Of a stretch of DNA of 64,000 nucleotides, positions 55,891-64,000 are shown one piece after another. This DNA is from Nocardioides luteus (GTDB lineage: Bacteria > Actinomycetota > Actinomycetes > Propionibacteriales > Nocardioidaceae), in assembly GCF_014648595.1 (NCBI RefSeq), contig NZ_BMRK01000016.1, positions 16,019 to 80,018 on the forward strand, read 5' to 3'. A model generated the notes under the pieces. The model was not told the DNA's origin. It saw nothing but the letters and a program-made list of their open reading frames with translations, and ran no database searches. Position numbers and translations under genes: made by a program. The number at the start of each line of letters is the position of its first letter. Position 1 is the first letter of the stretch.

Positions 55891-58869
55891 TCAGCCACGC
55901 CGGAACCTCAGGGTGCGGACCTCGAAGGCGCCGAGCGTCAGCGCGACGGCGCCCTCCTCCCCCGCGGAGACCTCGCCGATCGGATCCTCCAGGAGCGAGA
56001 CCTCCTCGACCCGCTCGAACGGCTCCGAGACGCGCAGCTCTCCCTGCGTACGGGCGCCGAGCGAGTCGTAGACGCGCACGACGAGGTCGCCGGAGCGGTC
56101 GGCGGCGAGCTTCACACTCGAGAGCACGAGCCCTTCCCCGGCGACGGTGACCAACGGCTCGACCGCCCGGGCGCCGGCGAGCGACCGAGCAGGCGTGTTG
56201 AGCGCGGCTCCGGCCTCGGTCGCGGTCTCGGCGGAGGCCCCGATGACCAGGCCGTAGCGGTGGGTCTGCATCCCCTGGTCGGTCTCCGGGTCGGGGAACC
56301 GCGGTGCGCGCAGCAGCGAGAGCCGGAGCTCGGTCGTCAGCGCGGTCGGCCGGGTCACGTCGAACCCGTAGCTGGAGTCGTTGACCAGCGCGACCCCGAA
56401 GCCGGGCTCCTCGGCCAGCACCCAGCGGTGCATCGAGGTCTCGAACTTCGCCGCCTCCCAGCTGGTGTTGGTGTGGGTCGGGCGGCGGTGGTAGCCGAAC
56501 TGGGTCTCGGCGAGCGTCTGCTCGGCACGGATGTCGAGCGGGAAGGCGACCTTGAGGAACTTCTCGGTCTCGTGCCAGTCGGTGGTCTGCGCGATGTCGA
56601 GCACGCGCGATCCAGGAGCCAGCGAGAGCACCTGCGTGGTCGAGGAGTCCGCGGAGATCGACCGCTCGATGACCAGCCCGTCGGTGGTGATCTGGATCGA
56701 GGTCACCTCGCGCAGGTCGGTGGTCCGGTTGCGGTAGAACCGGTCGACGTCCCAGGCGTCCCACATGTTCGGGAAGTCCTGGTGGAGCTGCAGCAGGTTG
56801 GCCTCGGCACCGGCCGGGATCGCCTCGCGCCCGGTCGCCAGGTCGACCGCAGAGGTGATCAGCCCCTCGGCGGAGACGGTGACCTCGACGACCCCGTTCC
56901 CCAAGACGTACGTCCCGTCCTGCTCGACCACGGAGACGGCTGGCGCGGGCTCGGCCGCCAGGACGGACCCGGCGCGACCGTCAGCGATGAGCGCGACCGA
57001 TCCGGAACCGGCGAGGGCCGCGAGCGCGCGCTCGATGATGGCCGTGGCCGCCTCGGCGACCCGGGCGTACTGCGCCGCGGCCTCGCGGTGCACCCAGGCG
57101 ATCGAGGTGCCGGGGAGGATGTCGTGGAACTGCTGGAGCAGGACCTGCTGCCACAGCTCGTCCAGCTCGTCGTAGGGGTAGTCGAGAAGGCCGCGGACGG
57201 CCGCCGTGGCCGACCACAGCTCGGCCTCCACCAGCAGGTGCTCGCAGCGCCGGTTGCCCTGCTTGGTGAGGTGCTGGGAGGTGAGGGTGGCGCGGTGGAG
57301 CTCGAGGTAGAGCTCGCCGACCCAGACCGGCGGCTCGGTCAGCTCGGCCCGGGTCTCGGCGAAGAAGTCGTCGGGATGGGTCCAGGCGACCTGGGCGGAG
57401 CCCTCCAGGTCCGCGAGCCGGCGGGCCTTGCCGGCCATCTCGCGGGTGGTGCCGCCACCACCGTCGCCCCAGCCGACCGGAGCGATCGACCCGGTGGCGA
57501 CGCGGTTCTCGCGGAACTGCCGCGACGCCTTGGCGAGCTCCGCGCCGGAGAGCTGGGAGCTGTAGGTGTCCATCGGCGGGAAGTGGCTCAGGATGCGGGA
57601 GCCGTCGATGCCTTCCCACTCGAAGGTGTGGTGGGGGAACCGGTTGACCTGGTTCCAGGAGATCTTCTGGGTGAAGAACCACTCGAAGCCGGCCCGCCTC
57701 ATCAGCTGCGGCAGCGCCGGGCTGTAGCCGAAGGAGTCCGGCAGCCAGACGCCCTTGCAGCGGATCCCGAACTCGGCCTCGAAGAACCGCTGGCCGTAGA
57801 GGAACTGGCGCACCAGCGACTCCCCCGACGGCATGGTGGTGTCCGACTCGACCCACATTCCACCGAGCGGGACGAACCGGCCCTCGGCGACCGCCTCCTT
57901 GACCCGCGCATATACCTCGGGCCGATGCTCTTTGATCCAGGCGTACTGCTGCGCCGACGACATCCCGTAGCGGAACTCGGGGTCCTCATCGAGCAGCTCG
58001 GTCATCGAGGAGGCGGTCCGGGCGACCTTGCGGATCGTCTCGCGCACCGGCCACAGCCACGCGGAGTCGATGTGGGCGTGACCGATCGCGGCGATCCGGT
58101 GGGCGGAGTCGTGCGCGCCCGCCGCGAGCACGTCGACCAGCGCCGTGCGGGCCTCGGCTGCCGTCTCCGGCACCCGCTGCAGGTCGACGCGGTCCAGGGC
58201 GTCGTCGAGGGCCTGCAGGATGCGCGACTTCCGCGGCCCCTCCGGCAGCTCGAACTGCAGCTCGTGGAGCGTCTCCAGGTCGAGGCAGAGCTCGAAGACC
58301 TCCGGCTCGAAGACGGCGAGCTCGACGCGCCGGGTCGTGTAGAGCCTCTGCGGCGAGGAGGTCCGGAGGTCACCCTGCTGCGTGGGCTGGAAGGGATGGT
58401 GCTCGAGCAGCAGCGGGTTGGCAGCGGCCTCGACGAACAGCTCGACCTCCTCGCCGCCCTTCGCCTCCTCGGCCACCAGCACCCACTGGTTGCGCGGGTT
58501 GAGCGACTTCACCGGCACGGGTTCGCCGGTCGCACCGTCGCACGCGTAGACGAGCCCCTCGCACTGGAAGCCGGTCCGGGTCACGTCGAAGCCGAGGTCG
58601 CAGACCAGCTCGACCCGCTTCCCGGCCCACTCCTCCGGCACGGTCCCGGTGACCTTGAACCAGGTGGTCCCCCAGGCCGGTCCCCAGCCGGTGCCGACCT
58701 CGACCGGCTCATAGCCCAGGGCCAGGCCCTCGGCGGGCGGGATCGGCTCGCCCGGAAGCTCGTGCCATGCCACGTTCACCGGCGCCGAGACGGTGTGGAC
58801 CGCCGGCCACAACCGCTCCTTGACGACCCGGCTCACCCGGCCTTCGGTGAGGTGTACGTCATCGTGCAT
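55891..58869 (-). CDS. Alpha-mannosidase, GH38
   Basis: Large glycoside hydrolase of 992 aa removing terminal alpha-mannosyl residues. An N-terminal beta-sandwich comes first, then the GH38 catalytic domain with the zinc motif IGHAHIDSAWLWPVRET (near residue 260), the nucleophile Asp in WLPDSFGYSPALPQLM (near residue 375), and the middle and C-terminal beta domains. No signal peptide, so it acts in the cytoplasm on imported oligosaccharides or glycoconjugates. The promoter is leaderless and divergent from the GH5-like gene. Confidence 0.9.
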   Translation of the reverse strand: MHDDVHLTEGRVSRVVKERLWPAVHTVSAPVNVAWHELPGEPIPPAEGLALGYEPVEVGTGWGPAWGTTWFKVTGTVPEEWAGKRVELVCDLGFDVTRTGFQCEGLVYACDGATGEPVPVKSLNPRNQWVLVAEEAKGGEEVELFVEAAANPLLLEHHPFQPTQQGDLRTSSPQRLYTTRRVELAVFEPEVFELCLDLETLHELQFELPEGPRKSRILQALDDALDRVDLQRVPETAAEARTALVDVLAAGAHDSAHRIAAIGHAHIDSAWLWPVRETIRKVARTASSMTELLDEDPEFRYGMSSAQQYAWIKEHRPEVYARVKEAVAEGRFVPLGGMWVESDTTMPSGESLVRQFLYGQRFFEAEFGIRCKGVWLPDSFGYSPALPQLMRRAGFEWFFTQKISWNQVNRFPHHTFEWEGIDGSRILSHFPPMDTYSSQLSGAELAKASRQFRENRVATGSIAPVGWGDGGGGTTREMAGKARRLADLEGSAQVAWTHPDDFFAETRAELTEPPVWVGELYLELHRATLTSQHLTKQGNRRCEHLLVEAELWSATAAVRGLLDYPYDELDELWQQVLLQQFHDILPGTSIAWVHREAAAQYARVAEAATAIIERALAALAGSGSVALIADGRAGSVLAAEPAPAVSVVEQDGTYVLGNGVVEVTVSAEGLITSAVDLATGREAIPAGAEANLLQLHQDFPNMWDAWDVDRFYRNRTTDLREVTSIQITTDGLVIERSISADSSTTQVLSLAPGSRVLDIAQTTDWHETEKFLKVAFPLDIRAEQTLAETQFGYHRRPTHTNTSWEAAKFETSMHRWVLAEEPGFGVALVNDSSYGFDVTRPTALTTELRLSLLRAPRFPDPETDQGMQTHRYGLVIGASAETATEAGAALNTPARSLAGARAVEPLVTVAGEGLVLSSVKLAADRSGDLVVRVYDSLGARTQGELRVSEPFERVEEVSLLEDPIGEVSAGEEGAVALTLGAFEVRTLRFRRG

Positions 58870-58900
58870 CCGGACAACCTAGCCGGTCTATATTGCGCGG
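58870..58900. promoter_or_regulatory. Compact divergent leaderless promoters, GH38 and GH5
   Basis: Only 31 bp separate the two start codons. Minus strand: TAGGTT at 58876-58881, six bases before the GH38 ATG. Plus strand: TATATT at 58889-58894, six bases before the GH5-like GTG. Both predicted starts of transcription coincide with start codons. Confidence 0.55.
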
Positions 58901-60094
58901 GTGTCAGCTCGAACGAAGCCGCCCGCGACCACCTCGGAGCCACTACGCTTCGGCGCCAACAACGTGCCCTCGGCCGGCTGGTTCTACTCCTGGCTCGACT
59001 TCGAACCCGACCAGATCGCCCGCGACTTCGACGACCTCGCCGGCCTCGGCCTCGACCACGTGCGCATCTTCCCGGTCTGGCCGTGGATCCAGCCCAACCG
59101 CACCCTGATCCGCTCAGCGGCGGTCGAGGACGTGCTCACCACGATCGACCTCGCCGCTGCCCGCGGCCTCGACGTCTGCGTCGACCTGGTCCAGGGCCAC
59201 CTGTCCAGCTTCGACTTCCTGCCCTCCTGGGTCCTCACCCACCACCGGCGCTCGCTCTTCGACGACGCCGGGGTCCGCGAGGGCCTGCGGACCTACGTCG
59301 ACACTCTCGCCGGCGCAGTCGCCTCCCGCGACAACGTCTTCGCGCTGACCCTCGGCAACGAGGTGAACAACCTGTGGCCGGCCAACGAGACCACCATCGC
59401 CGACTCCCGCGCCTGGGCCGAGGAGCTCCTCGAGGTCGCACGGGAGGCCGCACCCGGACTGCTCTGCCTCCACTCGCTCTTCGACGACGCCTTCTACGCC
59501 CCGGACCACCCCTTCGCGCCCGCCGACGTCACCACGCTCGGCGACCTCAGCACCGTCCACTCCTGGGTCTTCAACGGCGTCGGCGCGATCGACGCGCCGC
59601 TGGGGCCGGCCACGCTCACGCATGCCGACTATCTGGTCGAGCTGGCTGCTGCGTACGCCACCGAGCCGGGGCGCCGCGTCTGGCTCCAGGAAATCGGCGC
59701 TCCCCTGCCGGAGATTCCCGCAGGGAGCGTTCGCGACTTCGTCATCGGCACGATCGACCACGTCGCCCAGAATCCGGCGCTGTTCGGCATCACCTGGTGG
59801 TGCTCCCACGACCTGGACCGCTCCCTGGTCGACTTCCCCGAGCGGGAGTACGACCTCGGGCTCTTCACCGTCGACCACCGCCGCAAACCGGTCGCCGAGG
59901 CGCTGGCGGAGGCGATCGCCGACCACCGCGGACCCCGCCCAGAGCAGGCCGCGCGTCAACGGATCGAGTGCCCTGTCGATCTCCTCCGCGAGCCCGAGCG
60001 CCGCGCCGAGGTCGCCCCGGGAAGCGACTTCCACCGCGCCTGGGTCGCCGCCCGTGTCGACGGGCCGGTCGAGATCGTCCCACCGGCCGGCTGA
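58901..60094 (+). CDS. GH5-like glycoside hydrolase (cellulase/mannanase fold)
   Basis: TIM-barrel glycoside hydrolase of 397 aa with a leaderless GTG start. The fold opens with FGANNVPSAGWFYSWLDF and HVRIFPVWPWIQP; the acid/base Glu is in FALTLGNEVNNLWP and the nucleophile Glu in RRVWLQEIGAPLPE; ITWWCSHDLDRSL closes the barrel. No signal peptide. Divergent from GH38 alpha-mannosidase through a 31-bp shared promoter, so a mannoside-containing substrate is plausible. Exact GH5 subfamily is not decided; a related clan-A family is possible. Confidence 0.75.
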   Translation: MSARTKPPATTSEPLRFGANNVPSAGWFYSWLDFEPDQIARDFDDLAGLGLDHVRIFPVWPWIQPNRTLIRSAAVEDVLTTIDLAAARGLDVCVDLVQGHLSSFDFLPSWVLTHHRRSLFDDAGVREGLRTYVDTLAGAVASRDNVFALTLGNEVNNLWPANETTIADSRAWAEELLEVAREAAPGLLCLHSLFDDAFYAPDHPFAPADVTTLGDLSTVHSWVFNGVGAIDAPLGPATLTHADYLVELAAAYATEPGRRVWLQEIGAPLPEIPAGSVRDFVIGTIDHVAQNPALFGITWWCSHDLDRSLVDFPEREYDLGLFTVDHRRKPVAEALAEAIADHRGPRPEQAARQRIECPVDLLREPERRAEVAPGSDFHRAWVAARVDGPVEIVPPAG

Positions 60095-60103
60095 GGACTG
60101 GCC

Positions 60104-60877
60104 TCAGCGGGCGTAGGCGACCTGACCGTCGACGGCCTGGCTGCGCTTCCACGTACGGAAGCCGTCCTCGGTGTTGCCACGGCGCCAGTAGCCGCTGATG
60201 GACAGGTCGCCGCGCGGCATGCCGCGCTCGTGCAGCAGGTAGGGGCGGATCCGCTGCATGGTGACCTCGGCCTCGCCGTGCACGAACGCGTGCACGCGGC
60301 CGAGCCGCCAGGGCAGCTCGCGCACGACGGTCGCCAGCGGCGGGTCGACCTGCGCGTCCAGCCAGCGCACCTCGACCCCAGCCGGCGCCTCGACCTGCTG
60401 CAGATGCTCCGCGGAGGGCACCTCGATCACCGCGTAGCCGACGGCGTCGGCCGGCAGCGCCGCGAGCGCGGCCCGGATCGCGGGCAGCCCGGACTCGTCT
60501 CCGACGAGCAGGTGCCAGTCGGCCGCCGGGTCCGGAGCGTACGTCCCGCCCGGCCCGCGCACGGTGAGCACGTCACCCGGGCCGGCGTGCGCGGCCCAGC
60601 GCCCGGCGACGCCCTCGTCGCCGTGGAGCACGAAGTCGATCGCGAAGGTGCGCTCGGCGACCGACGGCTCCAGCGCCGTGTAGGTGCGACAGACTGTCGA
60701 GCCGTCGCCGACCGGGATCTCCAGGCGGAGGAAGCGGTCGGTGCACACGCTGCCCTCGAACGCGGAGAGGTCCTCGGCAAGGAAGTGGACGCGGATCATC
60801 CCGGCGCTGAGCCGCCGGGTCGCGGTGACCACGACCCGGGTCTCCGGCTTCGTCTCCGGCTTGACCGCGCTGAACAT
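60104..60877 (-). CDS. Siderophore-interacting protein (ferric siderophore reductase)
   Basis: FAD-dependent reductase of the SIP/ViuB family that releases iron from imported ferric siderophores; 257 aa. The FAD motif is CRTYTALEP (R-x-Y-T), the NAD(P) site begins LLVGDESGLPAIRAAL, and the signature C-terminus is ISGYWRRGNTEDGFRTWK. The transcript appears leaderless and an iron box covers the -10 and start, linking this gene to the siderophore operon 25 kb away. No siderophore-uptake ABC genes are in the window. Confidence 0.88.
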   Translation of the reverse strand: MFSAVKPETKPETRVVVTATRRLSAGMIRVHFLAEDLSAFEGSVCTDRFLRLEIPVGDGSTVCRTYTALEPSVAERTFAIDFVLHGDEGVAGRWAAHAGPGDVLTVRGPGGTYAPDPAADWHLLVGDESGLPAIRAALAALPADAVGYAVIEVPSAEHLQQVEAPAGVEVRWLDAQVDPPLATVVRELPWRLGRVHAFVHGEAEVTMQRIRPYLLHERGMPRGDLSISGYWRRGNTEDGFRTWKRSQAVDGQVAYAR

Positions 60878-60895
60878 GAGGGGAGCCTAACCTAA
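60877..60895 (-). promoter_or_regulatory. DtxR/IdeR-type iron box over the SIP promoter
   Basis: Minus-strand TTAGGTTAGGCTCCCCTCA matches 16 of 19 consensus positions. The leaderless -10 TAGGCT (60884-60889) sits inside it, six bases before the ATG, so repressor binding would cover the start of transcription. Confidence 0.8.
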
Positions 60896-60932
60896 TAGGC
60901 AGGAAATGCCGCTCGTGGCTCACGGCCTGCCC

Positions 60933-60944
60933 TAGAGTTGCGGC
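60933..60944 (+). promoter_or_regulatory. Leaderless -10 element of the GCS2-like gene
   Basis: TAGAGT at 60933-60938 followed by six bases and GTG 60945. No Shine-Dalgarno sequence precedes the GTG. Confidence 0.55.
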
Positions 60945-62033
60945 GTGCTCTACTCCGCCGGGTTCGAGTTCGAGTATGCCCTGGTCACGGAGGCAGACGA
61001 CGCCGCGACGTTCCACGACTTCACCGACCTCGACTTCGAGGTCCTCCAGCGAGCCCTCGCCGACGGCGCGGGCGCCACCGACGACGACCTCGTCCGCGGC
61101 GATCTCGGCATCAAGAGCGGCTACTGGTACCTCGAGGGCGACGAGCGCTTCGACGCCGACGGCACGTTCACCTCCATGCTGGTCAAGGGTGTCGAGATCC
61201 GCACCCCGATCTGCGCCAGCACCGTCGCGGCCGCCGACCGCCTCGCCGACCTGCAGGACGACCTCGTCGAGCGGCTCGCACCCCTCGGTCTGCAGCTCGG
61301 CATCGTCGGCTTCAACCCCGTCCGCGAGGCGTACGTCGTCGATCCCCCGCTCAACGCGTGGGAGGAGCGGATGCGCGCCGAGCACCGGGAGTACGACCAC
61401 GCCGAGGTCTCCAACCTCAGCTATGGCCCGGACATCAACGTCTCCTTCCCCGGCGCCTCCGCCCAGGACGTCGTCGAGATGACCCGACGACTGACCCACT
61501 ACAGCCCGTTCATGGTGCCGTTCAGCTTCAGCTCGCCGTTCCACGCCGGCCGGCCCTGGCGCGGCCCCAGCAAACGCACCTACGAGCGCACCTGGCGGCG
61601 GGTCGCCGCGCGCTGCTTCGTCGAGCCGCCCGTGGGTGCGGAGGCGACGATGGTGCACCCGCCGCGGATCCCCCGCGAGGAGGGCCGCATCGAGTTCAAG
61701 GCGTTCGACGCCTTCACCTCCCGCGAGCTGCTGCTCGCCGGCGCGGCGCTGACGCTCGGCGTCTGCCTGGCCGGCGATCTCCCCGGTCTCGCGGACCAGC
61801 CCAGCCGTGACCTCCACCAGCGCTGCGCGACCGAAGCGTTCGCCGACCCGGAGATCGCCGCTGGCGCCCGCGCGGTGCTCGCCGCCGCCCGGCGCGCGCT
61901 CGCCGGAACGCCCGAGGCGAGCCACCTCGACCCGCTGGATCGGTTGCTGAGCGAGGGGCGCACCCCGGCCGATAGCCTTCTGGAGGAGTATTCGCACACC
62001 GGCCAGATGTACCGCTCGGAAGGACTTCGTTGA
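60945..62033 (+). CDS. Glutamate-cysteine ligase (GCS2)-like enzyme
   Basis: Protein of 362 aa resembling carboxylate-amine ligases of the GCS2 family, which form a peptide-like bond with ATP. Matching features are GFEFEYALV at the start (GVE-E-E motif region), FNPVREAY, the central FSFSSPFHAGRPWRGPSKRT, and GRIEFKAFDAFTSREL (the R-x-E-F/V-R/K end of the active site). Homology to glutathione synthesis is not certain. It overlaps the following FAD oxidoreductase gene (TTGA), so the two act together. Product unknown. Confidence 0.65.
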   Translation: MLYSAGFEFEYALVTEADDAATFHDFTDLDFEVLQRALADGAGATDDDLVRGDLGIKSGYWYLEGDERFDADGTFTSMLVKGVEIRTPICASTVAAADRLADLQDDLVERLAPLGLQLGIVGFNPVREAYVVDPPLNAWEERMRAEHREYDHAEVSNLSYGPDINVSFPGASAQDVVEMTRRLTHYSPFMVPFSFSSPFHAGRPWRGPSKRTYERTWRRVAARCFVEPPVGAEATMVHPPRIPREEGRIEFKAFDAFTSRELLLAGAALTLGVCLAGDLPGLADQPSRDLHQRCATEAFADPEIAAGARAVLAAARRALAGTPEASHLDPLDRLLSEGRTPADSLLEEYSHTGQMYRSEGLR

Positions 62034-63076
62034 CCGACCTGCCCGCAGACCCGCCCGCTGACCAGACCGATGGCCACCCCGAGAATCTGCCGGCAGAGGC
62101 CGACGTCGCGATCTGCGGAGCGGGACCGATCGGCGCCGCGACGGCCTACTTCCTGGCGCGGACGTCTCCGGAGCTGCGGATCGTGGTGCTCAGCGCCGAC
62201 CCTGCCGATGACCCGGGCCACGTCTCCACCTACCGCTACTCCGGCGGCAGCATCCGCTGGACCTGGCCCGACCCGGTCAAGCAGGAGATGACCACCGAGA
62301 CGGCCGCGTTCGTGCAGGGCCTGCTCGCCGACGGCGTCGACCTGGCCGCGATCGAGAACACCTACCACCTGCTCCACACCGGCGAGCACATCCCGGCGCT
62401 CAACATCTCCGCCACCCGGCTCGTCGCCCACCTGCTGGAGCAGGCCGCCGACGCCGGGGCGCAGATCGTCTCCGACGCAGTCGTCGAGGGCGTACGTCCC
62501 GACGGCTCGGGCCACCTGGTCGACACCGCTCGCGGCACGGTCCGCGCCGAGCGGGTCCTGGTCGCGCTGGGCGCGGCCAACGCGCGGCTCTTCCCGCAGA
62601 CCGGCACCGAGCTCGAGAAGCGCCAGCTCTTCGTGCTCGACCTGCCCGTGCCGCCCGAGCGCGCGCGGATGCCCCACACGATCGTGCCGGTCGGCGACGG
62701 CTTCGGCTACGCCTTCGTGAAGTCGGTCGAGGGTCGTCTGCGGGTGCTGGTCGGCCAGGAGGACATCGTCGAGGACGACGACCTCAGTGGCCCGGTCGAC
62801 CACTGGACCGCCCTGCTCGACAGCGGTCTGGGCACCGCGCTCCCCTGGCTCCGCGACGCGAAGGTCGAGCAGATCCTGTGGGGCGTCGACGTCGCCCAGA
62901 AGAAGCTCGTCCTCGACGAGCCCTCCCCCGGCCTGCTGCTGGCAGGGTGCGGCAGCTCGGTCCGCTCCTCGGCCTGGCTGGGACGTACGCTCGCCGAGCG
63001 GCTCGTCGCCCAGCCGGTGCCTAGCCCTCGAGCTCGGCCCGGGTCGGCGGGTTCGCGCCCGCCCGCGAGACGGTGA
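62030..63076 (+). CDS. FAD-dependent oxidoreductase (DAO-type)
   Basis: Flavoprotein of 348 aa, starting at TTG 62030 with GGAAGGA five bases upstream and overlapping the GCS2-like stop. The FAD motif is DVAICGAGPIGAATAYFLAR; GHVSTYRYSGGSIRWTW follows and LLLAGCGSSVRSSAWLG closes the FAD site, as in D-amino-acid-oxidase or sarcosine-oxidase-like proteins. The last 20 residues are Pro/Arg-rich and lie in the overlap with the convergent sugar-kinase gene, so the natural stop may be displaced. It probably oxidises an amine formed or used by its partner. Confidence 0.7.
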   Translation: MTDLPADPPADQTDGHPENLPAEADVAICGAGPIGAATAYFLARTSPELRIVVLSADPADDPGHVSTYRYSGGSIRWTWPDPVKQEMTTETAAFVQGLLADGVDLAAIENTYHLLHTGEHIPALNISATRLVAHLLEQAADAGAQIVSDAVVEGVRPDGSGHLVDTARGTVRAERVLVALGAANARLFPQTGTELEKRQLFVLDLPVPPERARMPHTIVPVGDGFGYAFVKSVEGRLRVLVGQEDIVEDDDLSGPVDHWTALLDSGLGTALPWLRDAKVEQILWGVDVAQKKLVLDEPSPGLLLAGCGSSVRSSAWLGRTLAERLVAQPVPSPRARPGSAGSRPPARR

Positions 63077-63914
63077 CGGCGGCCGCGCGGACACCGTGCG
63101 CGAGCACCTCGCGGCGGTCGCGGTCGAAGTCGTCCCAGAGCGCGTCGACCAGGCCCGCGGAGAAGGTGTCGCCGGCACCGATTGTGTCCACGACGGTGAC
63201 CTCCTCCGCGCCCACGTCGACGCGTCCGTCCGCGGTGATCCAGCTGGCGCCGTCGCCGCCACGGGTCACCGCGACCGCACCGGCGCCGAGGCCGAGCAGC
63301 CGCTCGGCGGCCTTCTCGAGACCGATCCCCGGGTAGAGCGTCTCCAGGTCCTCGTCGCTGGCCTTGACGACGTCCGCGTACGCCGCGGCCCGCTCGATGC
63401 GCTCCGCGACCTCCTCGCCCGTGCCGGTCAGCGTCGGTCGCATGTTGATGTCGTAGAGCACCCGAGCCGATTCCGGAAGCCCGTCGAGCAGCTCGAAGAC
63501 GCTCTCCGCGCCGGGCGAGAGCACCGGGGCGAGCGAGCCGACGTGCACGAACCGCGGCGTCCCCACCGCGATCTCGCCCAGCTTCCACTCCAGGTCGAAG
63601 ACGTACGTCGCCGACCCGTCCTCGGTGATGGTCGCCTGAGCCGTCGAGGTGTGGTCGAGCACGTGCGGGTCGCACGCCATCGTGACGCCGGAAGCGGCCA
63701 GGTGAGCGGCCAGCGACCGTCCGCGGGCGTCGTCGGCGTAGGAGGCTGCGTAGCGCACCGGCCGGCCGAGGCGGCCCAGCGCGACCGCGACGTTGGCGCC
63801 GCTGCCGCCGGGGTGCTCCTCGGTCGTTCCGTCCGACGTGGTGACCACGTCGACCAGCGCTTCACCTACCACCAAGACGTCAGCAGCGGCATTGTCACGA
63901 TCCAGGCTAGTCAC
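63021..63914 (-). CDS. PfkB-family carbohydrate kinase
   Basis: Sugar kinase of 297 aa, probably fructokinase-like. The N-terminal motif GGSGANVAVALGRLGRPVRY and the C-terminal signature VDTIGAGDTFSAGLVDALWD (catalytic Asp within GAGD) are complete. GTG start with leaderless promoter TAATCT. It is convergent with the FAD oxidoreductase gene, overlapping its 3' end by 56 bases. Sugar specificity is not decided by the visible motifs. Confidence 0.85.
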   Translation of the reverse strand: MTSLDRDNAAADVLVVGEALVDVVTTSDGTTEEHPGGSGANVAVALGRLGRPVRYAASYADDARGRSLAAHLAASGVTMACDPHVLDHTSTAQATITEDGSATYVFDLEWKLGEIAVGTPRFVHVGSLAPVLSPGAESVFELLDGLPESARVLYDINMRPTLTGTGEEVAERIERAAAYADVVKASDEDLETLYPGIGLEKAAERLLGLGAGAVAVTRGGDGASWITADGRVDVGAEEVTVVDTIGAGDTFSAGLVDALWDDFDRDRREVLAHGVRAAAVTVSRAGANPPTRAELEG

Positions 63915-63920
63915 GGCGGC

Positions 63921-63926
63921 AGATTA
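63921..63926 (-). promoter_or_regulatory. Leaderless -10 element of the PfkB kinase gene
   Basis: TAATCT on the minus strand, six bases before GTG 63914. The remaining 74 bases to the window edge show nothing else. Confidence 0.5.
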
Positions 63927-64000
63927 GCAACTCGGCGTACCACGGAATTTTCTGCGGTTGACCAGCAGAAACCGCCTACTGTCCAGTAACCCACCGCGGG

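Noticed and set aside
54661-60198. A very long open frame (about 1845 codons) antisense to metallophosphoesterase and GH38 genes
   Set aside because: It has no domain and is composed of Arg/Gly/Leu-rich sequence typical of antisense frames in GC-rich DNA; the opposite strand carries complete enzymes.

Overview
The window is high-GC actinobacterial DNA. The GC-biased codon use, many GTG and TTG starts, ATGA-coupled operons, TANNNT-type leaderless promoters and the gene content (des-type siderophore locus, DtxR/IdeR-like iron boxes, CrtYc/CrtYd split cyclase, DUF3052, AhpE) suggest a Nocardioides-like member of the Propionibacteriales. That placement is inferred from style and gene families, not from a marker gene. 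No transposase, integrase, phage gene, plasmid origin or CRISPR array was seen.

Layout. 1-2790: the end of a polyamine ABC transporter operon (binding protein cut by the window edge, two permeases), then a tandem intergenic repeat. 2957-7023: a TetR regulator with a clear palindromic operator before a RetSat/CrtI-like flavoprotein, and a convergent acyl-CoA ligase. 7141-11424: an Asp-rich membrane-anchored protein, a histidine kinase and an OmpR-type regulator, then a Ser/Thr kinase with a DNTR-repeat secreted protein; the same 16-bp palindrome stands in front of both groups. 11405-17864: PlsC-like acyltransferase, LarA-like (DUF2088) enzyme, zinc alcohol dehydrogenase and an acyl-reductase-like SDR fused to a HAD phosphatase, a candidate undescribed lipid or metabolite pathway. 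17955-26851: a tightly coupled ten-gene carotenoid operon (crtE, crtB, crtI, split lycopene cyclase, P450, glycosyltransferase, acyltransferase, PAP2 protein, idi), divergent from a MerR-DICT regulator.

27880-37630: a lipoprotein, a palindromic repeat array, and an NIS-type hydroxamate siderophore operon (decarboxylase, N-monooxygenase, fused GNAT-IucA/IucC synthetase, penicillin-acylase-like hydrolase, second GNAT) divergent from an MFS exporter, with two iron boxes between them. A siderophore-interacting protein at 60104-60877 carries a third iron box over its own promoter. 37620-45565: lipoprotein, CPBP protease, NarL-type two-component system, LysR/MFS pair and an MMPL transporter. 45747-49808: a PucR-type regulator, then a Tat-signal protein plus GMC oxidoreductase; a shared palindrome marks both this divergent promoter and the MMPL upstream region. 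49903-64000: membrane proteins, an interrupted small gene, tRNA-Val, AhpE peroxiredoxin, a second acyl-CoA ligase, DUF3052, a metallophosphoesterase, GH38 alpha-mannosidase divergent from a GH5-like hydrolase, the siderophore-interacting protein, a GCS2-like ligase coupled to an FAD oxidoreductase, and a PfkB sugar kinase.

Three families of palindromic intergenic repeats are spread through the window. No stretch longer than about 300 bases lacks a gene. Regions between listed features hold nothing else I could support.
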